Shown here piece by piece: positions 1 to 7,572 of a DNA stretch of 64,000 nt (positions within the stretch are counted from its first letter, which is position 1; each line of letters begins with the position of its first letter). The stretch lies in contig DASUKN010000061.1 in NCBI GenBank assembly GCA_036278715.1, forward strand, positions 1 through 64,000, read 5' to 3'. The DNA comes from Udaeobacter sp025935755 (lineage in GTDB: Bacteria > Verrucomicrobiota > Verrucomicrobiia > Chthoniobacterales > UBA10450). Below the pieces are notes generated by a model. That model was not told the DNA's origin, made no database searches, and saw only the letters and a list, made by a program, of their open reading frames with translations. The translations under genes and the position numbers were made by a program.

Positions 1-60
1 CGGCGACCGCTCCCCGGAATTATTCGAGCAGCGGCGCCAGGTTTGAAGCACTGCCCTTTC
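1..60 (+). repeat. Partial copy of TerB-linked repeat
   Basis: This edge fragment resembles the sequence around the 3' end of the TerB-like gene at 3181 and the relics near 20174. The shared parts are the CGGCGACCGCTCC-type stretch, a CGGAATTATTCGAG-like piece and an AGCAGCGGCG core. A second short piece of the same end occurs around 2322-2346. It has no open frame and is read as repeat debris. Confidence 0.45.
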
Positions 61-494
61 TTCGTTAGGCTGCGCAAAGCGCGGCTGATCGGTGTGAGGG
101 GAGCCGAACGCCTCGACCGAGTCCGTTCGACTTTGCTCAGGGCAGGCTTATTGGCGGCTACAGGAATTCGATGTAGCCACGGCGCTCTGTCGCCGTGCTG
201 TTGCCGATAAGCAACAACACAGAGCAACGCCTCGATAGGTGATGGAGAAATGGCGTCGCGTCTAGACATTGACATTTGATCCTGTCCACGGCCGCGTAAA
301 AGGCTTCCCCTCACGCGGTGGCGCGCGGAAATGGATTCTGGTTCTGCTCCTCGTGGCAGAAGTTCGAAGCGCTCAACCTTTCACTAAAGCACCCAGACCT
401 CGTTCGAAGCCACGTAAAATCTTCGATCACGTGCCAGGCTGACGTAAACGATTCCACCTGATTAAAGCCGCGTGAGGCGAAGCCTTTTACGCGG
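61..494. other. Non-coding stretch with a long inverted repeat
   Basis: No credible gene is visible. It starts with one copy of the dispersed 9-mer (62-70) and a small hairpin at about 177-198 (arms CACGGCG/CGCCGTG). Two 27-bp arms at 292-318 and 468-494 are inverted copies of each other with one mismatch. Each arm is itself an imperfect hairpin beginning CCGCGT and ending ACGCGG. The right arm abuts the stop codon of the carboxypeptidase gene, so it may also end its transcript, although no T-run follows. The arrangement (about 203 bp bounded by inverted arms) resembles a small non-autonomous element; that reading is inference. Confidence 0.5.
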
Positions 495-2192
495 TTATTT
501 ATTAAGATGATCGTTCAAATGGATGAACGCGGCCACGTCGTCGTGTAGAGCCTTGAGCGATTCCTGGTGGGCGTACACCATGTGGCCCGACTGATAGTAG
601 CGATAATCGATGTGGTCCTGGAGGCGCTCCGGGATTTGCAGGTGGTGCATCTCGTACCAGCCCTCGTAATACGGTGTGGCCAGGTCAAAGTAACCACCCG
701 TTAGAAGAATTCTCAGGTCCGGGTTGTATTTCATGGCGGTGGCCAAATCCGGCATGGTGTTGGTCGACTGCGGCAATGGACGGTCCGCTCCCGGCGGCTG
801 ATGCTGGAAATTCCAACTTTTCCACAACGGGATCTCAGGCCGATAGGTTTTGTCCTGGCCGTAGTGCAGGGACTTCCTGACGTAGTCGTTGAACGCGGAG
901 ACATAGGCCGAGGCGATCGCGGCGGCTTGCGGATCGTAGTCGGCCTTCTTACTCAGCGGATCCATGGTGGGGCCTGAGAAGCGCGTGTCGAGCCGGCCGG
1001 TGGTAGTGTCGGTATCTTCCTCGAGGTTCTTGGCAAACTCGCCGCCGTCGATTCGCAAGTTGGCCTTGAGAATATAGCTGACAGGCAGGCCGGTGTAGTT
1101 GTGCAGTTTTTCGGCCATGGCCTGGCGTTCGGGTTTCGGTAGCTTCGCTCCTTCCGAGAGAGCGCGCGCGTAATCATGCGTGGCGAACTGCTCGACCTCT
1201 TTGACGAAAGGTTCGAGCGGGCCGGGAGTATTCGGCGCGGGCAACTTGTGATGGTACCACGCGCTGGCGGCGTAGGTCGGCAATGCAACGATGTAGGGCA
1301 GATCAATTGCGGGATTGTTTTCCGGATCATCCACGCTCAAGTCGAAGTTCAAGATCTGCGAAAGCATGATCACGCCGTTCACGTCGACGTTGTATTCCTG
1401 CGCGAGCAGGTTCACCAGCACGGCGGAGCGCGGCGTTCCGTAGCTTTCACCGAAAATGTACTTGGGCGAATTCCAGCGCCCATATTTGCTGAGATATGCC
1501 ACGATGAATTCCGCAAACGCGTGCGCGTCCTGGTCCACGCCGTAAAATTCTTTCTCCTTGTTTTTACCGGCGATGCGACTGAAGCCGGTCCCGGGAGCGT
1601 CGATAAACACCAGATCACTCGCGTCGAGCAGACTGAAGTCGTTATTAACAATTTGATACGGCGCTGCGGCAGTATGCGTGTCGTCCGCAGTAATCACCCG
1701 CTGAGGTCCAAAGGCGCCCATGTGCAGCCAGACCGTTGAAGAGCCAGGTCCGCCGTTGAACAGGAACGTGACGGGCCGTTTATTCGGTTCCACGTTCTTT
1801 TTGCTATACGCCACGTAGAACATCGAAGCTTCGGCCGTTGGGTTCTTATGCTCGTTAGGCTCCTTGCCGCTCTCCGCGCTTTCTTCACTTTCGTCGCTCT
1901 CCTTTTTCTGACGGTCCGCAGGCAAAGCTGCGTCATCCCAGCCTTTGGGATGCACGACGAGCGTGCCGGCTACGGCTTGATACTCGATCGGGCTGCCTTC
2001 GACAGCCACGTTGCCGGTAGTGGTGACGGACTCGGGCTTAAAGTTCGGAGTCGCAGCAGGCATAGGCGCAGACTTCGGTTCAGATTCGGAACCCTTCTGC
2101 GAGGCCGCTTTCACTTGAACGGCGAGTGCAGTTGTTATCAGGAGGGTGCTGAAGACGCAGCTAAGCCAGCGGTTCCGGAAAGCAATTTGCAT
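495..2192 (-). CDS. Peptidase S10 (serine carboxypeptidase-like), secreted
   Basis: A 565-residue protein of the S10 serine carboxypeptidase family, enzymes that trim C-terminal residues from peptides. The family signatures are intact: the oxyanion-region motif FNGGPGSS (residues 145-152), catalytic serine in GESYG (Ser250), Asp in GGYFDLATP (Asp503) and His in SGHMVY (His537). An N-terminal signal peptide (about residues 1-29, hydrophobic core SCVFSTLLITTALAV) and a charged, Ser/Glu-rich linker (residues 30-120) indicate export, probably to the periplasm. The open frame extends 80 codons further upstream, but that extension runs through repeat DNA containing a palindrome, so I place the start at the ATG in front of the signal peptide. 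The dispersed 9-mer lies inside it at 1852. It stands alone between repeat-rich spacers; natural substrate not predictable. Confidence 0.9.
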   Translation of the reverse strand: MQIAFRNRWLSCVFSTLLITTALAVQVKAASQKGSESEPKSAPMPAATPNFKPESVTTTGNVAVEGSPIEYQAVAGTLVVHPKGWDDAALPADRQKKESDESEESAESGKEPNEHKNPTAEASMFYVAYSKKNVEPNKRPVTFLFNGGPGSSTVWLHMGAFGPQRVITADDTHTAAAPYQIVNNDFSLLDASDLVFIDAPGTGFSRIAGKNKEKEFYGVDQDAHAFAEFIVAYLSKYGRWNSPKYIFGESYGTPRSAVLVNLLAQEYNVDVNGVIMLSQILNFDLSVDDPENNPAIDLPYIVALPTYAASAWYHHKLPAPNTPGPLEPFVKEVEQFATHDYARALSEGAKLPKPERQAMAEKLHNYTGLPVSYILKANLRIDGGEFAKNLEEDTDTTTGRLDTRFSGPTMDPLSKKADYDPQAAAIASAYVSAFNDYVRKSLHYGQDKTYRPEIPLWKSWNFQHQPPGADRPLPQSTNTMPDLATAMKYNPDLRILLTGGYFDLATPYYEGWYEMHHLQIPERLQDHIDYRYYQSGHMVYAHQESLKALHDDVAAFIHLNDHLNK

Positions 2193-2405
2193 TTTAAATT
2201 CTGGCTGGGAACAGAGTGTCGAGCAAACGCTGTTTTCGGCGGTATCTGAAAGGCGTTCGGCGAGGCCGCCGAACATGCGACGCGGGGCGCGTGTGCTCCC
2301 CAGATGGGAGAACGACAAGATTATTCGAGCAGCGGCGTGAGATTTTGATGCGACCGGCCGAAAAATTCCTCCGGGCACCGAATACTGTGACCGGTACGGC
2401 GATGG

Positions 2406-2424
2406 TATACGTGAATCACGTATA
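2406..2424. repeat. 19-bp palindrome, copy 1
   Basis: TATACGTGAATCACGTATA is a perfect palindrome around a central A/T, embedded in a longer imperfect one (2401-2429, outer GATG/CATC). The same unit recurs at 2860, 3978, 4925 and 19984. It lies about 210 bp upstream of the carboxypeptidase start. Confidence 0.8.
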
Positions 2425-2530
2425 GCATCCATGGCCGCCAGGGATTAACCCCTCCTGTCTGTCATGCCAGGCGTCGGTGCTTTTTGCTCGGCAATAGGAA
2501 CCTTGTGTCCTTCGCTTGCTTCTGTAACGA

Positions 2531-2696
2531 TACAAGTTCGGCAAGACGCCGCTGTAACGGACGCCCGCCACTCGCGGCGATAAGCAGGCTTCGGGTAAAC
2601 TGAGCGACGGCCAGGCTTTCAAATCAGCACGTTCGCCACGGCCAATCCGGTGCTATGGCGGACTGGAAGCGCTCGCTCCCCGGAATCATTCGAAGA
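2531..2696 (+). repeat. Long dispersed repeat, copy 1
   Basis: About 165 bp. It is shared with copies at 3056, 5082, 17092 (inverted), 20087 and a short one at 22231. The common core runs AAGTTCG..GGCAAGA..GCCGC, then AACGGACGCCCGCC, then GAGCGACGGCCAGGCTTTC. It is non-coding and has no transposase in the window; best read as a non-autonomous mobile or REP-type element. Confidence 0.7.
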
Positions 2697-2737
2697 TTGA
2701 AATTGGGGTCAGTCCAGATTGAAATTGGGGTCAGTCC
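2694..2737 (+). repeat. Perfect 22-bp tandem duplication
   Basis: Two identical 22-bp units abut at 2694-2715 and 2716-2737. They start AGATTGAAATTGG and end GGTCAGTCC, and are followed by a stretch containing CACTTTTGACAC. This kind of sequence often lies at the edges of REP/IS-type elements, but no transposase is adjacent. Confidence 0.7.
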
Positions 2738-2859
2738 TCACTTTTGACACACTTTTAACGCCCGCGAAAAGGAATGTTTGGGAGTCGATGTTGCATCAAA
2801 TTCCCGCCTGCTCCCAAAAATCTCCGGTGACTGGGGGATTACAACTCTAACGGCAGTGG

Positions 2860-2878
2860 TATACGTGAATCACGTAAA
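2860..2878. repeat. 19-bp palindrome, copy 2
   Basis: TATACGTGAATCACGTAAA, identical to copy 1 except for the next-to-last base. It lies about 300 bp beyond the 3' end of the TerB-like gene. Confidence 0.7.
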
Positions 2879-2985
2879 GCAATGACTCCTGGCCACAAAC
2901 ATCATCCCCTCCTGAGAACGGTTAGAACTAATGGTTATCTGTTCGCGGGAGAACCTTTGTTTTCTTCGCTTTCTTCTGCAGAGGA

Positions 2986-3045
2986 TTCAAGTTCGTTTCG
3001 GCAGGATGCCGCAACCAGCACCATGGAAGCGCGCGCTCCCGGCAA
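2986..3045 (+). repeat. Truncated, degenerate long repeat
   Basis: The order AAGTTCG, CGGCAGGATGCCGCAAC, then a GGAAGCGCGCGCTCCCGG-like end matches the two termini of the long repeat with its middle deleted. It resembles the short copy at 22231-22319. Confidence 0.5.
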
Positions 3046-3055
3046 TGTGAGGACC

Positions 3056-3190
3056 AAGTTCGTTCGGCAAAGTGCCGCTGCAACGGACGGCCGCCGCTCG
3101 CCGCGGCGAGCAGGCTTCGGATAGACTGAGCGACAGCCAGGGTTTCAAACCAGGTCGCCAGAACCTCGCGTTGACGGAATCTATTCCAGC
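3056..3190 (+). repeat. Long dispersed repeat, copy 2
   Basis: A further copy, running up to and slightly into the 3' end of the TerB-like gene. Its right part (GGAATCTATTCCAGCAGCGG region) therefore overlaps that gene's last codons. This overlap probably explains why fragments of the TerB 3' end travel with repeat copies near 1-60 and 20174. Confidence 0.6.
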
Positions 3191-3588
3191 AGCGGCTTTA
3201 GATTTTCAAACATCTCGTCTTCTTCCTCGGACTGGGCGCCGTCAGCGAGAAAGAGTTCCTGGCATAGGTCCAATGCCTTCATCCTCACCGCTGGAGTGTC
3301 GAGCCGCTCCTTTATGGAACCGAGGAATTTATCTCTGTATACTTTGCTTTCTCTCGCGTTGCGTGCGTTGCCAACCGATCTCGCATCGAACTGGTCGAAC
3401 GGTACGGCTTTCGGATCCCAATTAAACTTCGCGGCCACGTCCGCGATCAATCTGTCCTCCGCGAGCATGACCAGGTTGTCGGCGTACATGCAATAGTTGA
3501 GCAAGTCGACGATCGCCTCACGCTGCGGCTGGGTGAGGCCATCATTCGGCGCTTCGGAGCGATGGAACAATTTTTTGAGTAGGCTCAT
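3181..3588 (-). CDS. TerB-like protein (tellurite-resistance/DnaJ-associated fold)
   Basis: 135 residues, all-helical by composition. The two TerB-type segments are visible: MYADNLVMLAEDRLIADVAA (residues 34-53) and a C-terminal CQELFLADGAQSEEEDEMF (about 109-127), in which the ADG and acidic cluster match the family's metal-associated second motif. TerB-like domains occur singly in many bacteria and their role outside tellurite operons is not established. The protein has no signal peptide, so it is probably cytoplasmic. No ter operon partners are next to it. At least two decayed 3' fragments lie at 19811-19960 and 20174-20245, sharing an in-frame stop, which points to an older duplication spread with the surrounding repeat. 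Family assignment is moderately sure; function is unknown. Confidence 0.65.
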   Translation of the reverse strand: MSLLKKLFHRSEAPNDGLTQPQREAIVDLLNYCMYADNLVMLAEDRLIADVAAKFNWDPKAVPFDQFDARSVGNARNARESKVYRDKFLGSIKERLDTPAVRMKALDLCQELFLADGAQSEEEDEMFENLKPLLE

Positions 3589-3977
3589 AAAGTGTTTCGA
3601 GGTTCGATGTTTGATGTCTGTATTGGAACAACGTCGCGCGCATATCGATCGGTCATACCGGACGGGATAATGAATTCATGGATTCCTGGATTCCAGATTA
3701 TTTTATCGCCTGCTCCGGCGAGAGACGTTTCGTCGCTCATATACCGAGGAGTGACGACCGGGAAGTCGTCATTCTTTGAGAAGGCTACAGAAAACGGCGT
3801 ACGAAATGGTTCTTCTGGAGAATGAGCACGGGAAGTTTTGCATTGGGGTGCGAAGGACGGGATTTTCCCACGCCGTTTCGCCCACACACCAAGCGTTGCT
3901 CATGGCGAAGAACTCGCGTCGCACCACGGGCGATTGACGAGATCGGAAGTATTCACTCCGGGTTCGCGGTGCGTGGC

Positions 3978-3996
3978 TATACGTGATTCACGTATA
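3978..3996. repeat. 19-bp palindrome, copy 3
   Basis: TATACGTGATTCACGTATA, the exact reverse complement of copy 1. It lies directly before the tilS-derived tandem array, about 390 bp upstream of the TerB-like gene start. Confidence 0.8.
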
Positions 3997-4013
3997 CCAG
4001 CAACTTCGGTGAC

Positions 4014-4660
4014 AAGCGCCTGATCGTTTGTCATCTAAATCACCGGTTACGCGGACGATCGAGTGAGTCAAAAGGTAGCGCATGCCTCCGGCTTGCGCGT
4101 TTTACGGTTCGCAAGCGGGACGCATGCGCTACTCTTCACCGTGCTTTCGCTTGAATTGAAACCGCGCTTAACCCGCGATTTTCCCCCGGATGCACGCTAT
4201 TTAATCGGCGTCTCTGGCGGGCGCGATCCGTCGCGCTACTTCATTGGCTGATCAGCTGCGGTTACAAGCGCCTGATCGTTTGCCATCTAAATTACCGGTT
4301 ACGCAGACGATCGAGTGAGTCCAAAGGTAGCGCATGCCTCCGGCTTGCGCGTTTTAAGGTTCGCAAGCGGGACGCATGCGCTACTCTTCACCGTGCTTTC
4401 GCTTGAATTGAAACCGAGGCTAACCCGCGATTTTCCCCCGGATGCCCGCTATTTCATCGGCGTCTCTGCGGGCGCGATCCGTCGCGCTACTTCATTGGCT
4501 GATCAGCTGCGGTTACAAGCGCCTGATCGTTTGCCATCTAAATCACCGGTTACGCAGACGATCGAGTGAGTCCAAAGGTAGCGCATGGCTCCGGCTTGCG
4601 CGTTTTAGGGTTCGCAAGCGGGACGCATGCGCTACTCTTCACTTCACTGGCTGATCAGCC
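4014..4660 (+). repeat. Tandem array, ~252-bp unit, about 2.6 copies
   Basis: The same string (AAGCGCCTGATCGTTTG) begins units at 4014, 4266 and 4517, giving periods of 252 and 251 bp; the third unit breaks off near 4660. Each unit carries a REP-like hairpin whose arms are GTAGCGCATGC and GCATGCGCTAC, followed by sequence that encodes the start of TilS. Copies differ by a few substitutions and single-base deletions, so the array is not brand new. Confidence 0.85.
4141..4571 (+). pseudogene. tilS: Two truncated copies of the tilS 5' end
   Basis: TilS (tRNA-Ile-lysidine synthetase) modifies the AUA-reading tRNA. A GTG-started frame at 4141 (repeated at 4393) reads about 20 residues and then ARYLIGVSGGRD, the PP-loop signature of TilS. 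The frame then shifts by one base into SVALLHWLISCGYKRLIVC and HLNHRLR, which is the continuation of the TilS N-terminal domain. Restoring one T in GATCCG joins the two parts, so the lesion is a single-base deletion; the second copy has one more. Only roughly the first 55 codons are present; an earlier scrap lies at 4003-4062. An intact tilS presumably lies elsewhere in the genome. These cannot make an active enzyme. Confidence 0.75.
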
Positions 4661-4692
4661 GCGGTGACCAACACCAAACCCGACAGCCGCTG

Positions 4693-4914
4693 TTAACGAT
4701 GAATGGCTTTTTCGATTGCGGTTCGCGCGAACCCGCGCGGCGCGGCTCGACCTTGCTCCCATTCTTGCAATGTTCGTGTCGAGACCTGCAGTTTCAAAGC
4801 GGCCTCGCTCTGCGAGAGATTATTCCGCTCGCGCCATGCTCGCAGTCTTCGTGGGAAGGCGTTGGGTCCGAACTTCTGATGCCGAGTGTGAATGGGAAGT
4901 GTGGCGAAAGGCAT
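4693..4914 (-). CDS. Small XRE-family helix-turn-helix protein
   Basis: 73 residues with a clear helix-turn-helix: RLRAWRERNNLSQSEAALKL followed by QVSTRTLQEWEQGRAAP (about residues 23-60), the pattern of HigA/YiaG/NadS-type regulators and antitoxins. In such proteins the second helix (VSTRTLQEW) reads DNA. The usual toxin partner is not visible on either side, so it is an orphan here. A strong palindrome (4920-4948) sits directly upstream of the start, placed where an autoregulatory operator would be. The same core occurs at four other places in the window. DNA-binding role is well supported; target is inference. Confidence 0.75.
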   Translation of the reverse strand: MPFATLPIHTRHQKFGPNAFPRRLRAWRERNNLSQSEAALKLQVSTRTLQEWEQGRAAPRGFARTAIEKAIHR

Positions 4915-4919
4915 CCTGC

Positions 4920-4948
4920 GATGCTATACGGGAATCACGTATAGCATC
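4920..4948. promoter_or_regulatory. Palindrome copy 4, possible operator of the HTH gene
   Basis: Arms GATGCTATACG (4920-4930) and CGTATAGCATC (4938-4948) are perfect inverted repeats around GGAATCA. The core matches the 19-bp palindrome (one arm mismatch) and ends 6 bp upstream of the HTH start codon. Operator function is inferred from position and symmetry only. Confidence 0.45.
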
Positions 4949-5081
4949 AAGGCCGCGGCACAAGCGGCGTGGCTCGGTGTTCAATCACCGAATTCGCGCG
5001 CGCACAATTTCTTACGTCATCGCATGTGAGGTGCCGATTGCCGCACTGCTTCCCTTTATCCAATTACGGCAGAAGCGTGAA

Positions 5082-5240
5082 GTCGGGTTCGGCAAGATGC
5101 CGCCGCAACGGACGCCTGCCACTCGCCGCGGCGAGCAAGCTTCGAGTAAACTGAGCGACGGCCAGGCTTTCAACCCAACACGTTCGCCACGGCCAATCCG
5201 GTCCTATGGCGGACTGGAAACGTGCGCTAACCGGATTTCC
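5082..5240 (+). repeat. Long dispersed repeat, copy 3
   Basis: Near-complete copy occupying most of the space between the HTH gene and the next gene; together with palindrome copy 4 it fills the 348-bp gap. Same order of blocks as copy 1, with the ACGTTCGCCACGGCCAATCC variant of the right half. Confidence 0.7.
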
Positions 5241-5262
5241 GTTGAAATAACAAACGCTAAAG

Positions 5263-5805
5263 TTAACCACCGGTTCGGAACTGGTCCTCTTTGTTCTTGA
5301 ACAGGATGTTGAATGTGGTGAGCGATCCGTAACAACGCGTGATGTACTGTTGCAGTTCGATCTTGTCCGCTTCGCCCAGTTTATCGTTGGCATTCACCTT
5401 CTGCTCGAGAACGCGCAGGTTATTTCGAATCATGACGATCTTGTGGAAGAACGTCTCGAGCGGGATTTCTTTCGGGGAAAGCGAACTGTCCGCCGGCTGC
5501 ATAAAAAGCGTTCCCTTTTGCCATCGACTCCCCAGACCTTCTATGAGCGCGCCGGGTGGTTCCAGTCCAAGGACTTCAACCACCGCGTGAGCGGTATCGC
5601 CGATCAGTTTCGCAAGCGGCATTTGTAACTCGCTCAAGGTAGCAGTCGGTTCGGCCGGTTGGAGGTCGCTGGAAGCTGGCGCAATGGTCCGCTGCGTATC
5701 GTCAAACGCGATCTCGGCAGTTTGTCCGGTCAATGATTTCACCACCCCGATGCCGTATTGAGGATGGCGCACCTTCATTCCGATATGGAGTGTTTCGATG
5801 GTCAT
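5263..5805 (-). CDS. Unknown protein with N-terminal CarD/Tudor-like segment
   Basis: 180 residues, soluble. The first 40 residues (GMKVRHPQYGIGVVKSLTG, then AEIAFDD) have the beta-rich pattern of the CarD/UvrD C-terminal Tudor-like fold, which binds RNA polymerase or nucleic acid in known proteins. The rest is helical, ends in a polar helix-rich part (EQKVNANDKLGEADKIELQQY) and is not recognised. There is no signal peptide or membrane segment. It stands alone, about 100 bp from the next minus-strand gene upstream. A real gene by length, codon pattern and start; function not assigned. Confidence 0.7.
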   Translation of the reverse strand: MTIETLHIGMKVRHPQYGIGVVKSLTGQTAEIAFDDTQRTIAPASSDLQPAEPTATLSELQMPLAKLIGDTAHAVVEVLGLEPPGALIEGLGSRWQKGTLFMQPADSSLSPKEIPLETFFHKIVMIRNNLRVLEQKVNANDKLGEADKIELQQYITRCYGSLTTFNILFKNKEDQFRTGG

Positions 5806-5902
5806 GAGTGACGTTTGATTTCAAATTGCGAATTTCAAGTCGTTAAAGCGTTGAAGGGTTGAAGCGTTACATCGCTAAACCGCTACCGCATTCTCCGGGG
5901 AG

Positions 5903-7417
5903 TTACCCGAAGCGCCGCGCTTTTATCCACATCGCCCGCCAATCCCCACGCAAATGACGGCACAAATAGATATCCGGATGCCGCGTTGTTTCCTCGTTAG
6001 GCACGCCCTCGGCATTGGTGATGTGACCGACCAGTTCACACGAATCGAATTTGCCTTCCAAATCCTCATGCGAAGAACCGAGAACAATGAGCAACTCCGG
6101 AGGCGGGTCGCCGTATCCGCGTTCCCAGAAAGAATTCACAGGGCAAATCACCGGCGGCAATCCTAAAGCCGGCCCGTATAAATTAATGGCGCCTGCTTCT
6201 CCGTAATTGCCGGCCAGGATGCGCACTCGCGCTCGATCTTCCGGCGGAAGGCCATCGCGGATTCGCGCCACGGTTTCCGCTAATTCCTGCCAGCCGATCT
6301 CCTCCTTTACATCCGGATTTCTGGCAGCCACTCGACGCCACCATGGCGAATTGACCGGCGCGATCGGCAGGAAAAAGGCACTGAAAACGATGATGTTTGC
6401 GGCAAGTGCGGTCCATCCGACAGCGCCGGTCAACATTCGCCATGGCCGCGCGAGACCAGTGATCCATGCGGACAACAACACCGCGCCGCCCGCATACAAA
6501 ATCGAATACCCTGCTGCCATGTAATAACCGCGACCCTTTCCAAGAATGAAGAGCACGAATGGCACAATGAACATCCAGCCGAGCACGCGGAACCGCCGTC
6601 CCCCGTAGCTCGAGAAATAGAAAACCAATCCGCATAGCGCCACCGGGAGCGCGAACAACGTGAGCGTCAATTGGTCCGGCAGAAAATCTTTCGTCCGGCC
6701 AATACGCACATCGCGCGCATGGATGTGCTGAAGAAATTGCAGTGAGATGAAATCGTGCCGCCATTGCCACAGCAGGTTCGGAAGAAAAATCAAAACCGCG
6801 AGCGCGGCGCCGAGCCAGAGCCACTTACTGCGCAGATGCGCGCGCAGGGCGCCGCCGATTACCCCCACCGCGATCCCTGCGACGAGAAACACCATGCTGT
6901 ACTTGCTCAACATGCCGAATCCGATCGCTGCTCCGACTGCCACCCACCAGCGTGGATTTTCCGTGCGACACAGGCGCGCAGTACAAAACGCGACCGCGAC
7001 CCAAGCCAGGTAATCGAACGAGACGTATTGCATCAGGGTGCCTGTGGCGATCACCATCGGCGTCATGGCGCAAGCGGCAAAAAGCTGGGCGCCGCGTCCG
7101 CCACCGAGCTCGCGCGCCATGAGTCCGGTCAACGCGATCGCGACTCCGCCCGCGAGCGCAGCAAAAAATCGAAACCCGGACAACGACGTCCCAAACAAAT
7201 GGAGTGACAACCATCCGAAGAACGGCGTCACCGGCGGATAAGCGACATAGCCCCAGGCCAGATGCCGCGCATCATCCAGAGTCGCCAGCTCGTCGCGATG
7301 AAATCCATAACGTCCGCCCAGCAGCGCGTGTACAAGCACGGTCACGGCCGCGAGCGCCAGTAACCATCCCATAGCGATTGGCTTCGGCGTATCGCGCTCG
7401 ATATCATTCGTCATCAT
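5903..7417 (-). CDS. GT39-family membrane glycosyltransferase (ArnT/PMT-like)
   Basis: 504 residues with many hydrophobic segments (about 10-11 TM helices over residues 17-355) and a C-terminal soluble part. The short acidic motif RDELATLDDARHLAWGYV (residues 41-58) in the first periplasmic loop, followed by YPPVTPFFGW, is typical of GT39/ArnT-type enzymes that move sugars from polyprenyl phosphate carriers to lipids or proteins at the periplasmic face. The C-terminal domain (residues about 360-504) contains ARVRILAGNYGEAGAINLYG, common in this subgroup. Downstream of the POT transporter on the same strand, but separated from it by a strong hairpin, so probably a separate unit. One copy of the dispersed 9-mer is inside (5994). 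Acceptor unknown. Confidence 0.85.
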   Translation of the reverse strand: MMTNDIERDTPKPIAMGWLLALAAVTVLVHALLGGRYGFHRDELATLDDARHLAWGYVAYPPVTPFFGWLSLHLFGTSLSGFRFFAALAGGVAIALTGLMARELGGGRGAQLFAACAMTPMVIATGTLMQYVSFDYLAWVAVAFCTARLCRTENPRWWVAVGAAIGFGMLSKYSMVFLVAGIAVGVIGGALRAHLRSKWLWLGAALAVLIFLPNLLWQWRHDFISLQFLQHIHARDVRIGRTKDFLPDQLTLTLFALPVALCGLVFYFSSYGGRRFRVLGWMFIVPFVLFILGKGRGYYMAAGYSILYAGGAVLLSAWITGLARPWRMLTGAVGWTALAANIIVFSAFFLPIAPVNSPWWRRVAARNPDVKEEIGWQELAETVARIRDGLPPEDRARVRILAGNYGEAGAINLYGPALGLPPVICPVNSFWERGYGDPPPELLIVLGSSHEDLEGKFDSCELVGHITNAEGVPNEETTRHPDIYLCRHLRGDWRAMWIKARRFG

Positions 7418-7438
7418 CGGATATTTTCCGGCTAAATT

Positions 7439-7470
7439 TGCCTAACGAACAATGACCTGTTCGTTAGGCA
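7439..7470. terminator. Perfect hairpin made of two head-to-head 9-mers
   Basis: TGCCTAACGAACA (7439-7451) and TGTTCGTTAGGCA (7458-7470) are perfect 13-bp inverted arms around ATGACC. Each arm contains one full copy of the dispersed TCGTTAGGC word. It lies 102 bp past the stop of the POT gene and 21 bp before the GT39 start, both minus strand, so it could act as a terminator for the former. No T-run follows on either strand, so termination is a guess. Confidence 0.6.
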
Positions 7471-7572
7471 CTTCCACAGCTTCTCCGGATGATCTGTTGA
7501 AATTCGAACTGCCACCCCCGCTGCATGCATTCAACAGAACGCGATGAGGATCGCTTATTCCATATGATTCAT

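Larger units (their letters stand above)
2193..3180. other. Repeat-rich spacer, no gene seen
   Basis: About 990 bp between the carboxypeptidase start and the TerB-like gene. It holds two copies of the 19-bp palindrome, one full and one truncated copy of the long dispersed repeat, and a perfect 22-bp tandem duplication, all listed separately. Short frames here have no recognisable domain. The 2193-2432 part would be an N-terminal extension of the carboxypeptidase but carries a piece of repeat around 2322-2346. Confidence 0.6.
3589..4692. other. Repeat region with palindrome and tilS-derived tandem array
   Basis: About 1.1 kb with no intact gene. 3589-3950 shows nothing recognisable apart from the GTTCGATGTTTGATG-type simple sequence also seen near 59095. 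After that come palindrome copy 3 and the 252-bp tandem array described separately. Confidence 0.6.

Noticed and set aside
1176..1739. 187-codon plus-strand frame inside the S10 gene
   Set aside because: Antisense shadow of conserved carboxypeptidase sequence.
2193..2432. 80-codon N-terminal extension of the S10 peptidase
   Set aside because: Runs through repeat-derived sequence and the 19-bp palindrome; a normal signal peptide starts at 2192.
4014..4660. CRISPR array
   Set aside because: Units are ~252 bp, directly abutting, with a hairpin and a gene fragment; no short repeats with unique spacers and no cas genes.
5923..5931. DnaA box TTATCCACA as a sign of oriC
   Set aside because: A single box inside the GT39 gene with no cluster, AT-rich element or dnaA/dnaN nearby.
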